A DNA stretch of 64,000 bases from Sipunculus nudus (taxonomy: Eukaryota; Annelida; Sipuncula; Golfingiida; Sipunculidae): contig CM049306.1 of assembly GCA_026874595.1 (NCBI GenBank), positions 102,995,142 to 103,059,141 on the forward strand, in the 5' to 3' direction. Every line of letters begins with the position of its first letter. The first letter of the stretch is position 1. The notes under the pieces were generated by a model. It had not been told where the DNA came from and ran no database searches. It was given only the letters and a program-made list of their open reading frames with translations. Positions 1 through 13,348 of the stretch are shown piece by piece. The translations under genes and the position numbers were made by a program.

Positions 1-49
1 CCCCCCCCCCCCCCTTGTAGATCCAGCCTTGTTTCCCTGGTTTCTATAA

Positions 50-2290
50 CAAGTGACCCATGGGTCATGACGCTCAGCTGACTGGGAAGAGATTTGCAAA
101 AGGAAATTTTATCATCTGAATGGTAGTATATAACCATTCAACTGAAGCATCAAACAGATTAACCAACAGGCTGAGATTGTGTCTGTATTAATATATCTCA
201 AAAATAGAGAAAAAATGCGTAAACTTTAAAAAAAAATACAGTTGGCTCCACCAGTCTGCAGAAATTAATAAAAACACTTAATGGTCAATATCCATGCAAA
301 GAAGCATGGTTGTCTCTGGATTAGTTGTTCAGATACTTCAGCTTTTGTATCAAATTTTCCATTATTCTGAGGGATACTTTGGAGTCCTATAGCTTGAAGG
401 ATATGGGTAACAGAGACCTAATTTCAGGTTTCCACAGACACTTTTCATGGGCCTCCTTGCATGACAAGCATGAAGATTCTAGGTCCAGTTGTTACAATTT
501 GTACCCTGTTGACAGATAACCACAACTTTAAAGGTCTCAAAAATAGAGAAAATAATTCGTAAAAATTTGAAAAAAATAGAGATGGCGCACCCAGTCTGCT
601 GAAACTGATGAAACACGTCATGATCAATATGTATGCCAAAAATCATGAGCATCAGTGTTGTAGTTATTGAGATACTGGAGTTTTTGTATCAAAATATTCA
701 TTATTCTGGGGGGTATTTTGGAGCCATACAGCTTAATGGATATAGGTAACAGAGACCTAATTTCAGGTTTCCATGAAGATTTTTCATGGGTCTCCCTGTG
801 TGTAAAGAATGAAGATTCTAGGTCAAGTTGTTATGATTTTCGCCCTGTAAACAGATGTTCATATCTTTAAAAGTCTCAAAAATAGAGAAAAAAATCGAAA
901 AAAAGCCCGAACAAATACATGTGGTGCCCCAGGCTGCAGAAACTGATGAAACACTCCATGATCAATATCCATACAAACAATTATGGTGATCTCTGCATTA
1001 GTTGTTCAGATACTTCAGCTTTTGTATTAAATTTTCCATTATTCTGAGCTGTACTTTGGAGTGCCATAGCTCAAAAGATATGGGTAACAGAGACCTGATT
1101 TCAGGTTTCAATGGAGCCTTTTCATGGGTCTCCCTGTGTGTCAAGAATGAAGATTCTAGGTCCAGTCGTTACAATTTGAACCCTGGTGACAGATAACTAC
1201 ATCCTTAAAGGTCTCAAAAATAGAAAAAAAAATTGTCAAAATTTGAAAAAATACAGGTGGCGCCACCAGTCTGCAGAAACTGATGATTATCTCATGATCA
1301 ATAGGTATGCCAAAAATCATGACCATCAGTGATGTAGTTAATCAGATATTGAAGTTTTTTATGATATTTTTCACTATTCTTGGGGGTACTTTGGTGCCCA
1401 ATAGCTCTAAGGATATGCGTAACAGAGACCTAATTTCTAGTTTGCATGGAGACTTTTCATAGGTCTCTCAGAATGTTAAGAATGAAGATTCTAGGTCCAG
1501 TCTTTACGATTTGTGCCCTGTTAACAGATGTTCACATTTTTAAAGGTCTCAAAAATAGAGAAAACAATTCGTAAAAAATCGAAAAATACAGGTGGCGCCA
1601 CCAGTCTGCAGAAACTGATGATTATCTCATGATCAATAGGTATGCCATAAATCATGACCATCAGTGATGTAGTTAATCAGATATTGAAGTTTTTTTATGA
1701 AATTTTTCACTATTCTGGGGGGGACTTTGGTGCCCCATAGCTCTAAGGATATGCGTAACAGAGACCTAATTTCTGGTTTCCATGGAGACTTTATATAGGC
1801 CTCTCAGAATGTCAAAAATGAAGATTCTAGGTCAGGTCTTTACGATTTGTGCCCTGTTAACAGATGTCCACATTTTTAAAGGTCTCAAAAATAGAGAAAA
1901 AAAATCGTAAAAAATCGAAAAATTCAGGTGGCGCCACCAGTCTGCAGGAACTGATGGAACATCTCATGATAAATATGTATGCCAAAAACATGACCATCAG
2001 TGATGTAGTTAATGAGATATTGAAATTTTTGTATGAAATTTTTCACTATTCTGGGGGGGGGGGGGTACTTTGGGGCCCCATAGCTCGAAGGATATGGGTA
2101 ACAGAGACCTAATTCCAGGTTTCCAAGGAGATTTTACATGTTCCTCTCTGGATGTTACGTAAGAAGATTCCAGGTATTGTGGTTACGATTTGTGCCTTGT
2201 TAACGGACAGATGGCCGGAAGGCCGGACGGACGACGGACAAAGAGTGATCGCTATAGCTCAGATGATTTACAGTCAGCTAAGCTAAAAAA
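50..2290 (+). mobile_element. Helentron/pearl-like element 1 (tandem ~337-bp body)
   Basis: The 5' end is AACAAGTGACCCATGGGTCA, containing a 14-bp perfect palindrome, followed by GCTCAGCTGACTG. The body has six diverged copies of a ~337-bp unit; TGGGTAACAGAGACC recurs near 404, 745, 1080, 1417, 1754 and 2096. The end is a GACGGACGACGGACAAAG tract, then CAGTCAGCTAAGCTAAAAAA. No protein is encoded. Class is inferred from structure: subterminal inverted repeats, tandem body, no transposase. Confidence 0.75.
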
Positions 2291-2678
2291 CGAACATTTC
2301 TACTGGCGATCGCGAATGTCCGAACATGGAAAATGGGCTTTTTTTAAATGACCTTGGAAAGAAGGTCAAGGTAAACAAAAAATATATAAACATGTGGTGC
2401 CGATCTGTTACCCAGGACTAATTTTGTGCCCAACTTAAAGCTTACAAAATCATCCACATCAGAGATCTAGCCAAAAAATGGCAGAAATAAGGAAAGCGAA
2501 AAAAAGAAATATTTTTTAATCGATGGTTTTCACTCGGGGAACCTACGTAAGTCCATCTCCAATTATTTTTCCCAAATATGGAGACAGAAATAAACTCATC
2601 TACCTCTAAGCATTCCCGTCCTAGGCATAAAAATTAGTGTTATATTATCTGTGGGTTACCGTCCGAGCAAACATAAAC

Positions 2679-2843
2679 ATGGCGACCGGCGGCTCCGGCC
2701 ACGCAGGCCTAAATCTGGATGAGGGCGTGGCACCGCCTGGACCTCTGGCTTGCACGGAACTGCCGCTTATTGAACAGGAAAATCCCCTTGAGCTTCCTCA
2801 ACCCCAGCCCGCACCAGACTTGATCATGCGAATCTATTTTTAG
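2679..2843 (+). CDS. small ORF, 54 aa, unknown
   Basis: ATGGCGACCGGCGGC with A at -3 starts a 54-codon frame that is markedly richer in G+C than its surroundings, ending at TAG. It is acidic and proline-rich (ELPQPQPAPDL). No splice donor is evident within the frame and no family is recognised. It could be a real micro-protein, the 5' exon of a divergent gene, or a relic of a CpG-rich promoter. Confidence 0.25.
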   Translation: MATGGSGHAGLNLDEGVAPPGPLACTELPLIEQENPLELPQPQPAPDLIMRIYF

Positions 2844-3092
2844 CAGTAACGGCTAATTAGCCTGTTTTCCTCGTCAGTCCGGGCTCAGTCGATGCCACTC
2901 TCATCCAGTATTTTTTATACTGACAATATTTCTTATTCAGCTGTGCCAAAAGCTGTGTCAATCAAACTTCCTGTAGCTGCATTCTCGTGCAGAAAATATA
3001 GCATATGATAAAAAATGAATTTTGGATCTTTTCATACATAAATAAAAGCGTTACAGTCAATTGCCCGACATCTCATTTTCTTTTACATAGTG

Positions 3093-3296
3093 TTATTTTT
3101 CCCCGAAAAAAAATTTGACAATAGTGAAGAAATACTCAGTAAAACCGTTAGCAATTTGTATACTCCTGTTCCGCCACCCATATGACCTCTGACCTCTTGC
3201 TCTCTTTTCGAGCGGGGATGCCACGATGTATTGTGATTTGATTTTCTCACTACCAGGATCGCACCACCCTTTTTTTACAAATGTAATCATTTTAGG
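3093..3296 (-). CDS. possible SLC26 terminal exon, copy b
   Basis: Duplicate of the candidate at 4074-4280: 67 codons to TAA from the same acceptor, beginning [18 protein letters not shown]. If used, the gene has two alternative ends. No convincing AATAAA was found on the minus strand just downstream. Confidence 0.33.
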   Translation of the reverse strand, partial: PKMITFVKKGWCDPGSEKIKSQYIVASPLEKRARGQRSYGWRNRSIQIANGFTEYFFTIVKFFFGEK

Positions 3297-6200
3297 CTGT
3301 CCAAGTAAAGAAGGCTAGTAGTACGATTTCCTTTACAAACATACATGTAATTTCTGTATAAATATCAACAGAGTAAATTTTAATACTGATAAAAAAATCA
3401 GATATTAAGATTTTAAAAGACAGGTATAGGTTGAGGTGAGATGGAAGTCAGCAGGGCATGTTAGACGATTAATGGTCATTCATATTTGGGAAATGATTAG
3501 ACTGACTCCCTTCTCAATTGTTAAGCAAATTATTTTATTCATTACCGTAAACAACATTTGACTCACCTTCTCCGTAGGATTTGCTGGTTCACCGTTAGGA
3601 GTGGCGCCCTTCTGCGCGAATCTGTTTTTATTGTAGTCCGCTTCCTGTAAAAAGGGAATTGTTTTAACATTATTTATACGCATTTCATATGTTATTCCAG
3701 TACATATGCTTATAGATGTTGAAGCTTAAACATTGCTGCATAAGTTATATGAGGTTATTCTTTTGTATTTTATTTAACTATTGAAATATTAAAGCCAAGT
3801 GTTGATTACCATCTTCTGGCTAAATAGCAGATGAATGGTTACACACGTTACAGGGCCTTGGTTAAAATATGCTTAAAATGTTATTAATTTTATAACTCAA
3901 TCTCATCTCTCTTTGATGACTGCAAGGAATGTCAGCTCAAATGAAGAAAGATTGAGATAAAATTATTTATATAATAAAATTATTTTCGATAAAAATGAAT
4001 TTTGGATCTTTTCATACACAAATAAGAGCGTTACAGTCAATTGCCCGACATCTAATTTTCTTTTACCTAAGTGTTATTTTTCCCCGAAAAAAAATTTGGC
4101 AATAGTGAGGAAATACTCAGTAAAACCGTTAGCAATTTGTATACTCGTGTTCCGCCACCCATATGACCTCTGACCTCTTGCTCTCCTTTCGAGCGGGGAT
4201 GCCACGATGTATTGTGATTTGATTTTCTCACTACCAGGATCGCACCACCCTTTTTTTTTTACAAATGTAATCATTTTAGGCTGTCCAAGTAAAGAAGGCT
4301 AGTAGTACTATTTCCTGTACAAACATACATGTAATTTCTGTATAAATATCAACAGAGTAAATTTTAATACTGATAAAAAAATCAGATATTAAAATTTAAA
4401 AAGACAGGTATAGGTTGAGGTGAGATGGTAGTCAGCAGGGCATGTTAGACGATTAATGGTCATTCATATTTGGGAAATGATTAGACTGACTCCCTTCTCA
4501 ATTGTTAAGCAAATTATTTTATTCATTACCGTAAACAACATTTGACTCACCTTCTCCGTAGGATTTGCTGGTTCACCGTTAGGAGTGGCGCCCTTCTGCG
4601 CGAATCTGTTTTTATTATAGTCCGCTTCCTGTAAAAAGGGAATTGTTTTAACATTATTTATACGCATTTCATATGTTATTCCAGTACATATGCTTATAGA
4701 TGTTGAAGCTTAAACATTGCTGCATAAGGTATATGAGGTTATTCTTTTGTATTTTATTTAACTATTGAAATATTAAAGCCAAGTGTTGATTACCATCTTC
4801 TGGCTAAATAGCAGATGAATGGTTAAACACGTTACAGGGCCTTGGTTAAAATATGCTTAAAATGTTATTAATTTTATAACTCAATCTCATCTCTCTTTGA
4901 TGACTGCAAGGAATGTCAGCTCAAATGAAGAAAGATTGAGATAAAATTATTTCGTGAATCTCGAATGAAATAATATTATTATGTATATGCATGATTATAA
5001 ATTAATCGTAATTCATTATTCAATTATTCATTAAATATCATTCAATATGTTAAAAGAAGAAACATAATCATATGAAAACCACGAAGGAAACAGGCGATAT
5101 CCATTTCTTGTGAGATCTTCCTTCTAACATAATACATTTCATTAAAATAAAGATATGATAAATAAATGAAGGTATGATTAAAAACAAGCCTGGATATGTT
5201 AAATCATCAAGTTGACAATGATCGGTCAATGATTACATGCCCTGAGAATCACACATTAGAAAGGAAGACATGTCGACCTGTGCCCCCCCCCCCCCCCAGT
5301 ATCCCGTACAAGCAGATAAAGCCTATATACAAAAGCTTTAAATATAACAACAAGTGGCAGGATGAAAAAATAATAGAGGAGAGTTCCGTGGACTGTTGGT
5401 AGTAGTCTCTGTTGAATGGGATTCAAGGTTACCATACGTTAAGTATAATATGTTATTATTAAGCCATCTGTATTTCAGGTATTACATGCGCAAGGAATAA
5501 TCCAGAAGTCATAACCTGTCGTTAAAACATCAAAGTGAATCTCAGATGTTCCAACGAGACACCGGAGGAGATCGACCAAGGGAAGGTCCGTGGTCAAACA
5601 CATTAACCGCATGGCTACGTCCAACCCCTGACAAGGTTTGGTCCTCTCATTGTTACCGATGAAACATACTTTAATCAAGGATAAGCTTGCATAAAGCATC
5701 TCCGCAACGAACACTGATATGTTATTAATATATATGCAGCCTAATAAAGGAAGCAGCGAACCAATCAGGCGCAATGAGGTCACTTGTCGAAGGCATAAGA
5801 GCATAAGTAGCTTCCAACAATCACATCATACAGCAATCCATATTTACAGGGTGTATAACAGGATTTATATGAAATTTTCGAGTAGAATTAACATACCCTG
5901 GTCTTCATTAAATTTGTTTTACATTTTTTTTGTCCTTGAATTACCGCAAGCTTGTATATGAGTTAAAAGTTAGGAATTTGTTAAGCCACATTTAAACCCA
6001 AACACACAGTTTTAGATAGCTCTAGGTATAGCTCCAAACTGCTCCCGAGTAATATGAGCCTAATACGGAACGAAGCCGGTAATACTGCCAGGTGGAATAT
6101 GTTATATATAGAAACGTATTAAATATTAAATATAAATTTAACTTGTTGTTCATCACCTACCTGAACCTCAGTTTGGATCTACAAATTATAAGGTTAATAT

Positions 6201-7887
6201 CCTGATGCTCAGACAAGATGATACTGTTCAAATGAAAAACTAAAAATCAATATATAACTGAAATGAAACTACTACAAAATGTATCTTATGTTTGTCACAA
6301 GATCTCTATTTATTAACTTCATCCGGTTGTCTGGGTTTATAGAACTTTGACAAAATATAAACTGAAAAAAAATGATGAAAACTCATGGAAAACGACAGTT
6401 TTCATAAAAAAAATAATGAGGGGTAAAATATACAGATTTTATATAATCTAATCGTCTATATACCATCATTTATACATTATATTTGTTCTTTTATAAGTTC
6501 TTTTGAGCACGTACCTGCTCTAGTAGTTCTGGTTCACTCTCAAGGGACACCAGAACAGCGTCATGAACAGACAAAAACATCTGGTCTTTGTCGATCTTCT
6601 CAAAGAAGCCAGCTACCTCTAACATGTCTCGTATCTGAGCTGAAGAAATATAACATTTTGTTAACGTCTAGATGCGAGCGCTGAAGTGTACAGCAAATAC
6701 AGTAGAGCGCCGTTTTTCCGAAAGCGTCGGAGTACAAGCTTTTCTTTCGGATAATCAAATTTCGGAAATTCGGTCGGGGGTCAAGGGCCAATTTCGTATG
6801 ATTGTTAATGATAAACTTACGTATTATTAATGAGGGACCACCGTATTTTTTTCGACCCACGTTATTTACGACCGGAACTTATAAAAACATCGGAATAACT
6901 GTAGAGTTTGATAGGTAAAACTCATTTTAACCTGCTTTTAGGATACTTGTGTGCCATTTTTCCAACAAATTCACGAGAGGGAAAGGTTAGTTTCTTTAAC
7001 AGCCCGCAGGCGGCGCCAGTGATGCACATGCATAACGCAGTCCGTTTTCTTTTCTTTGAATCTATATCTCTGGCAAGTGACTGCAAGCCGATCGGGTCCG
7101 ATTGGTGTTCTTCTTGGCAGTAAATAAGCTGAATAACGGCAAGTTTCAGTAAGTGCCAAAATTGCTCTCTCGGAAAGAAATGTATTGCAAGGCCCGCGTG
7201 CTATGGCCTCGCATCTAAACCAACTTGAGCACAAGCGATGTGCGAATGATACCTCACCAATACGCTTACGAGTAAACTGCTAAGTTGTTTGGCCTGACAT
7301 CCAAGCCCAAGCCGACGAACTATGCTTGCTTGAGTACAAACGAGATATGGTTGATAATACACAAGTGCTTTTGGATAAACTGCTCAGCCGCTTACTTGAG
7401 GTATACGGAGCCTGGCGTTGTGAGAATAGCTGTAGTTATCACACTTTTGGCCCGGCGACAGCATCGGCCCAGCAGAACTAATTAATTAGGGTCATTACTC
7501 GGCTTGACCACTTGACTGCAGGCCTATGTGACTCATAGTTACAAAAATTCAATTGAGGTATTAACATGCTTGAAAAATATTTCGGAAATACGAATAAATT
7601 TTGGGTTTTTAAATTTCGGAAAAACCAATTTTCGGAAATTCGGCATTCGGAAAGACGGCGGTCTACTGTAATGCCCAGAGACGGCACACCACCTGATGAG
7701 ATAGACGTGATATACCGAGAAGTGTTTAATCTTATAAATTGAACGTTGTATTATTGTGATTTTTAATGAACCAACATATAAAAAAAAAATTTTAAACAAC
7801 TTCTTCAAATTGAAATGCCCTAATCTGACAAATTTATAACACGTTAATGCTTGAAGAATATATGTGCGTCGAAGTTAAGCTGTTTTA

Positions 7888-7933
<46 letters not shown>

Positions 7934-10900
7934 TATATATATATATTTACCTTTGCAATTGGCAAGAAATACTGTAACATCAACTTCACTGTAATCCTGA
8001 ATAACCTAAATAAAATAAAAATAAAAATTGTTAGTTAACATGAAAGAGTTCCATTATGAAGACAGAAGCACAACATTAATAAATGTAAACTTACATGTCT
8101 ATTGGGATCTTGCATTTGTCACTAAGAAAATGGTTTTCTGTTATATGTCAGTAATTTAATCTATGAATGACATAAGAACAATACACAAATTTACCTCTCA
8201 GAACTTGCAATGAAAAAAGTACTGTAGATCAGCTTGAAATCCAATTTACCAAACATGCTAGCCCCTGATGAAGATTAAATCATCTGCACTTGACATTTCT
8301 TACAGTGTACCAAGGGCACCCTTAAAAATGTTCCGACATAACGGATATTTTGTCAGAAATAATGAGAGCCATGGAGATCAATGCATTAGTTTACCCCGAC
8401 AGTATTTACCTGACTGAGCGTGGAGACCCCGACGTAATCGATGAAGCCCATGGCACCACAGTCCACAATGACGTGATGGATGCTCGGCTGCGGAAGCTGG
8501 AACCTCACGCTCATCTCAATGCTCTCTCCATCCTCAATAAACGGCTCTCCCTGCGATATGAAGACTATTGAGAATACCCATTTTGCAAACAACATGAAGG
8601 GTTTAAAGCCTGAATGTTTCAAATAAGAACATTTTACATCATATGAGTCAGGTCTTTTTGAATCAGGCGATTTGTTTCATAGATAAGACTCCATTGATAT
8701 AAATCAATGTTTCATATTGGTTTTTTTTGGTGAAAACTTTTATACTAGGTACAAACCTAACTATACTAATAGTACTAATCTTTAAGCTACTATTGAATAT
8801 CTAGTTATAGCAAGTGATTATAATGTTTTTTTTTCATTTTCCAACAGATTACATTTACGTCATATTTTCACTTCAAGAGCAATAAAATGAACGAAAAAAA
8901 TATTTTATTTACATGATGGAGCCCATATATGATTAAATGAAAACCATTTGTTGCTAGAGCTATTATGATTCCCTAAAATCCATGTAAGCATCTGTAATAT
9001 CTGACAATAAACAATTTTTACATCTGTTTATGTCAGCAATAATATCGAAAGCACGACATTACCCATAATACTCAGGATAAAAGTTAAAAGGATGAAAATT
9101 ATTATAAAGCATGAAATATGACAGTAAACATTATCTTCCTTTTATATAGATAATATATATATGATGTATATAAAATTTTAACATCCCAATGTTTTATTCA
9201 AGTTGAAGTAAGACTTCACTTAGGGTGCATGTAAGTATGAACAGGTGACCCATGGGTCGTGACGCTCAACCGACTGACATGTTGACATTAAGTCCTTGCA
9301 CAGGCAACTAATTAAGATAATGTAGGTGGCATCATAGCTCATGCATATTAGCTCAAGTTCAGCAAGACCCATAAGCACACCAAATTTGATGAAAATCCAT
9401 CCAGCTCTTCCTGAAGAATCTGGCAATTTCTGTGTATTTTACATTTTTTTCTGGCGTGCTCAAACATGGACTCTAACGCAGAGAATATAGGTCACAGTGA
9501 CCTAATTTCAGGTTTCTGAGGAGAACTTTTGAGGAACTCTCAGGAATGTCAAGTTAGAAGATTCTAAGTCAAACGGTTTTGATTTGTGCCTTGCTTTAGT
9601 ATCAAATTTTCAATTATTCTGGGGGGTGCTTATAAGCTCCATAGCTAGGAGAATATGGGTAACAGAGACCTAATTTCAGGTTTCCAAGAAGACATGGATC
9701 TCCCTGGATGTCAAATCAGAAGATTCTAGGTAACGTGGTTATGATTTGTGCCCTGTTAACAGACGACTGCATCTTTAAAGGTTTCAAAAGTCTCAAAAGT
9801 ATAGAAAAAATTCTTTACAATTTTAAAAATCCAGGTGGCACTACAAATCTGCAGAAAACGATGAAACACCCCATGATCACTTTGTATGCAAAGAATGAAG
9901 ATAATCAATGCATTAGTTGTTCAGACAGTTGATCTTTTGTATCAAATTCTTAATTTTTTTGCCGATAAGTCTGAGCTTTATAGCTTCGAGGATATGGGTA
10001 ACAGAGACCTTGTTTCTGGTTTCTTTTGAGACTTTTCATTGACCTCCCTGGATATCAAGTTGAAGGTTTAAGGTCCAGTGATTAGGATCTGTGTCCACTT
10101 AACAGAAGACCACATCATTAAAGGTCTCAAGAATAGAGGAAAAAATCTGTAAAAAAATACAAATATCCAGATGGAGCCACCAATCTGCAAGGACTGATGA
10201 AACTATCCATGATCAATCTGCTTGCAAAAAATCATGGTAATCAGTGCATTAGTTGTTCAGATAATTGAGCTTTTGTATTAAATTTTTGCATTATTCTGGG
10301 GGTATTTAGGTGCATCATAGCTCAGAGGATATGGGTAACAGAGACCTAATTTCGGGTTTCCTTGGAGAATTTTCATTGACCTTCAGAATGTCAAGTTGAA
10401 AGATTCTAGTTCCAGTGATTACGATTTTTGCCCTGTTAAAAGATGACCACATCTTTAAAAGTCTCAAAAACAGAGAAAAAAGTGGGGAAAAAGTGGTGGT
10501 GGGGCCACCAGTCTGCAGAATCTGATGAAAAATTCCATGAACATTATCCAAGCAAAGAATCGTGGTGATCAATGCATTTTTTGTTCAAATACTTGAGCTT
10601 TTGTATCAAATTTTCCATTTTTCTGGGGGGTACTTCGAAGCCCCATAGCTCAGAGGTTTTGGGTAACAGATCCCTTATTTTAGGTTTGCAAGAAGACATT
10701 TGATATGCCTCCCTGCATGTCAATACAGAGGATTCTAGGTCCAGTTGTTACGATATGTGCCCTGTTGAAAGATGGAGGCATCTTTTAAGGTCTCAAAAAT
10801 AGAGAAAAAATCGTAAAAACTCGAAAAATAAAGGTGGTGCCACCAATCTATAGAAACTGATGAAACACTCCATGATCAATATCCATGCAAAGAATCACGG

Positions 10901-13309
10901 TGATCAATGCATTAGTTGTTCAGATACTTGAGCATTTGTGGCAAAATTTCCATTATTCTGGGGGGTACTTCGGAGACCAATAGCTCAAAGAATATGGGTA
11001 ACAGAGACCTATTTTCAGGTTTCCAAGGAGATTTTTCATGGACCCCTCTGGATGTAAAGTAAGAAGATTCAAGGACCAGCGGTTACGATTCGTGCCTGGT
11101 TAACGGACGGACAGACGGAATGACGGACGCCGAACAAAGGGCTAAGCTAAAAAGGACCTTGCCATGCACCGACGGCAGTGTAGCGACAAATATGAAAATG
11201 ATTCAACTTATCTCCTTCCATGTATTTTATATTAACCTGATGACGTCATTCATCTGTCTGTGCCAACCGTAAGTCTATTGACCAATGGGACAAAAGGCAA
11301 AACACGTTCGATCTAGGAACGCTTTCAGCTGAATAAATCTTAAACTTCCGGAAGACTGAATTCGCTAATTACATCAGTCAAAATGGCATCAAAAGATTTA
11401 GCTACTACATGACGTGGCGGAGGGAGAAGGGATTACATATGAAGCTTGGTGTGAGCGGTTCATTAACAAGATGGCTGTCATAGAAATCCATCCCCCATAG
11501 TCAGAGACATGCAGGCAGGCCATCTGACGCATGGATCGACACAGCAGCACGGACCATGGCTTGCTGGTGTATTAGAGATTACCCGCATGACTCCAGGGAT
11601 GCCCCGACACTACGTGCTTGTATACTGTGTGATGTGTGTTGCTGCTGACGACGATCATTAAGTCGACAGTTGACAGGAACAAATCTTTGCCCGGTCGGCG
11701 AAAGAACCAAGTATGGCCTCACTCTATGTATTGAATGGTTTCCATTAGAAACACGTACATGCAGCATCTGTTCCGATACTTGAGACCTCCAGTCAGAATA
11801 CCAGTCCCAGATAATCCCATGTTACATTGAATTGAGAAATATATATATGAAGAAAAGATAAAAAAATACAGATAAAATGTGACTATTTACCTTCTTCTCG
11901 GCCCTTTTTCTTCTATTCTCTCTTTCCTTTTTCTCTTTCTCCATCTTGTTGAGTATTTTGTTTCGCTGGATCTGTAACTTCCTCGGGTCCAGGCCTGACC
12001 TCTTGATTAATTTGTTGTAGAACTGTTCCTTATTGGCGTAATACAGCGAGGAGTCAAATCTGAAGATGTGCACCCCTGGAATCTGTTCTGCCTGTTCATT
12101 AATTACAACAATGGCATCCACGATTACTAAATGCTATAAAGTTATCCACAGTGGGGACATATAACGTCATACGAGTGCAATATACCAATGTAGGTGGCAA
12201 AAAATAAAACATTGTGTTATTATTATACTTTTCATTTAGATAATTATCATAAAATCAGACAGAGTCATTGTAAAATTAGAATATTTCCGGACAACTCAGT
12301 AAGGCGGATAACTCCCTAATGCGGACACTTAATCTCAGTCCCTTCAATTTTGTCTCTATATTATGTTTAACATAAACTCAGAAAAAAGGGACAACTCACT
12401 ATCCCGGACAACGGACAAACTATTCCGTCCCGCAAGCATATCCAGTGTATATAAAGGACCATTTAAAGCGGACGGACATCGAAAGTTCTATTTTTGTTCA
12501 TATATTTGCCAAGAGATGGCGCTCCGAGGTCGTGACCTTGTATGACCTGTTCTGGTGAAAGCGACACCCGGGGACAAGCGTAATTTTGTGAACCATTGGA
12601 ATGTTATATGTGAATAGACAGTATCGAAATTGTTGTTTATATAAATTGCAAGTGCATATTTAAGCTATTTTGAAAATGATTTAAATCAAATTTATGTAAC
12701 CTATTTCAAATTAGGCGTACATTTATTGAAAGCATAGGATAAAAAAATTCATTCAAAGATGAAATGAAATGCCAAACTCCTTAAAACAGGACAATCTACT
12801 AATACGGACACAATCCTCCAAACCCTTGAGTGCCTGGCTTAGGGGAGTTTCACTGTATGGCAATAACAATATGTAATCTACGTCATATATAACATCAGTT
12901 AGGGTGCCAACTAATCAGCAATAAAACCAAGAGTTGCAAAGATAAATGACAAGAATACACCTTCTAAAATTAATTTCTTATTTCTCATTTTTTATCGTTT
13001 TTGCTGGATATCAAAATGCTCAGATTATTTCACTCAATACAATCATTACATATATATATATATTACTACGACTGTTATAACTTGACAAAAGAAGTATTGA
13101 TATACACATTTTTTGTTAATGGCGAAATGGATTGTTAATTAACAAGCCGTGGTCACCGTATTATCAGAAAAGTGCAGCTGTGTGCACGGATAGAGCCCAC
13201 TGTGATTTTTTTATTATTATGTACAAAAGTTTAAAGGTATCAAAAGCTTCAATTAATAACTGCCTTGTGAGTCACTATTAAATGAACGAGGGCATATATA
13301 TCCATTGGT

Positions 13310-13348
<39 letters not shown>

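Larger units (their letters stand above)
3007..4951. repeat. recent ~965-bp tandem duplication of the SLC26 3' end
   Basis: 3007-3968 and about 3988-4951 are near-identical direct copies (offset 981-984), with ~19 bases between them. Each contains one 78-nt exon 17 and one candidate terminal exon. Differences are scattered single bases and a T7/T10 run. The copies begin at GATAAAAATGAATTTTGG and end at GATTGAGATAAAATTATTT. Confidence 0.95.

Noticed and set aside
5475-5804. 109-codon minus-strand frame.
   Set aside because: No recognised domain, no splice sites in phase with SLC26 exons 16 or 17, and plus-strand acceptors lie in the same region. Left as unassigned.
8350-8571. Plus-strand frame over SLC26 exon 14.
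   Set aside because: Antisense shadow of the STAS exon, which has splice sites and clear homology on the minus strand.
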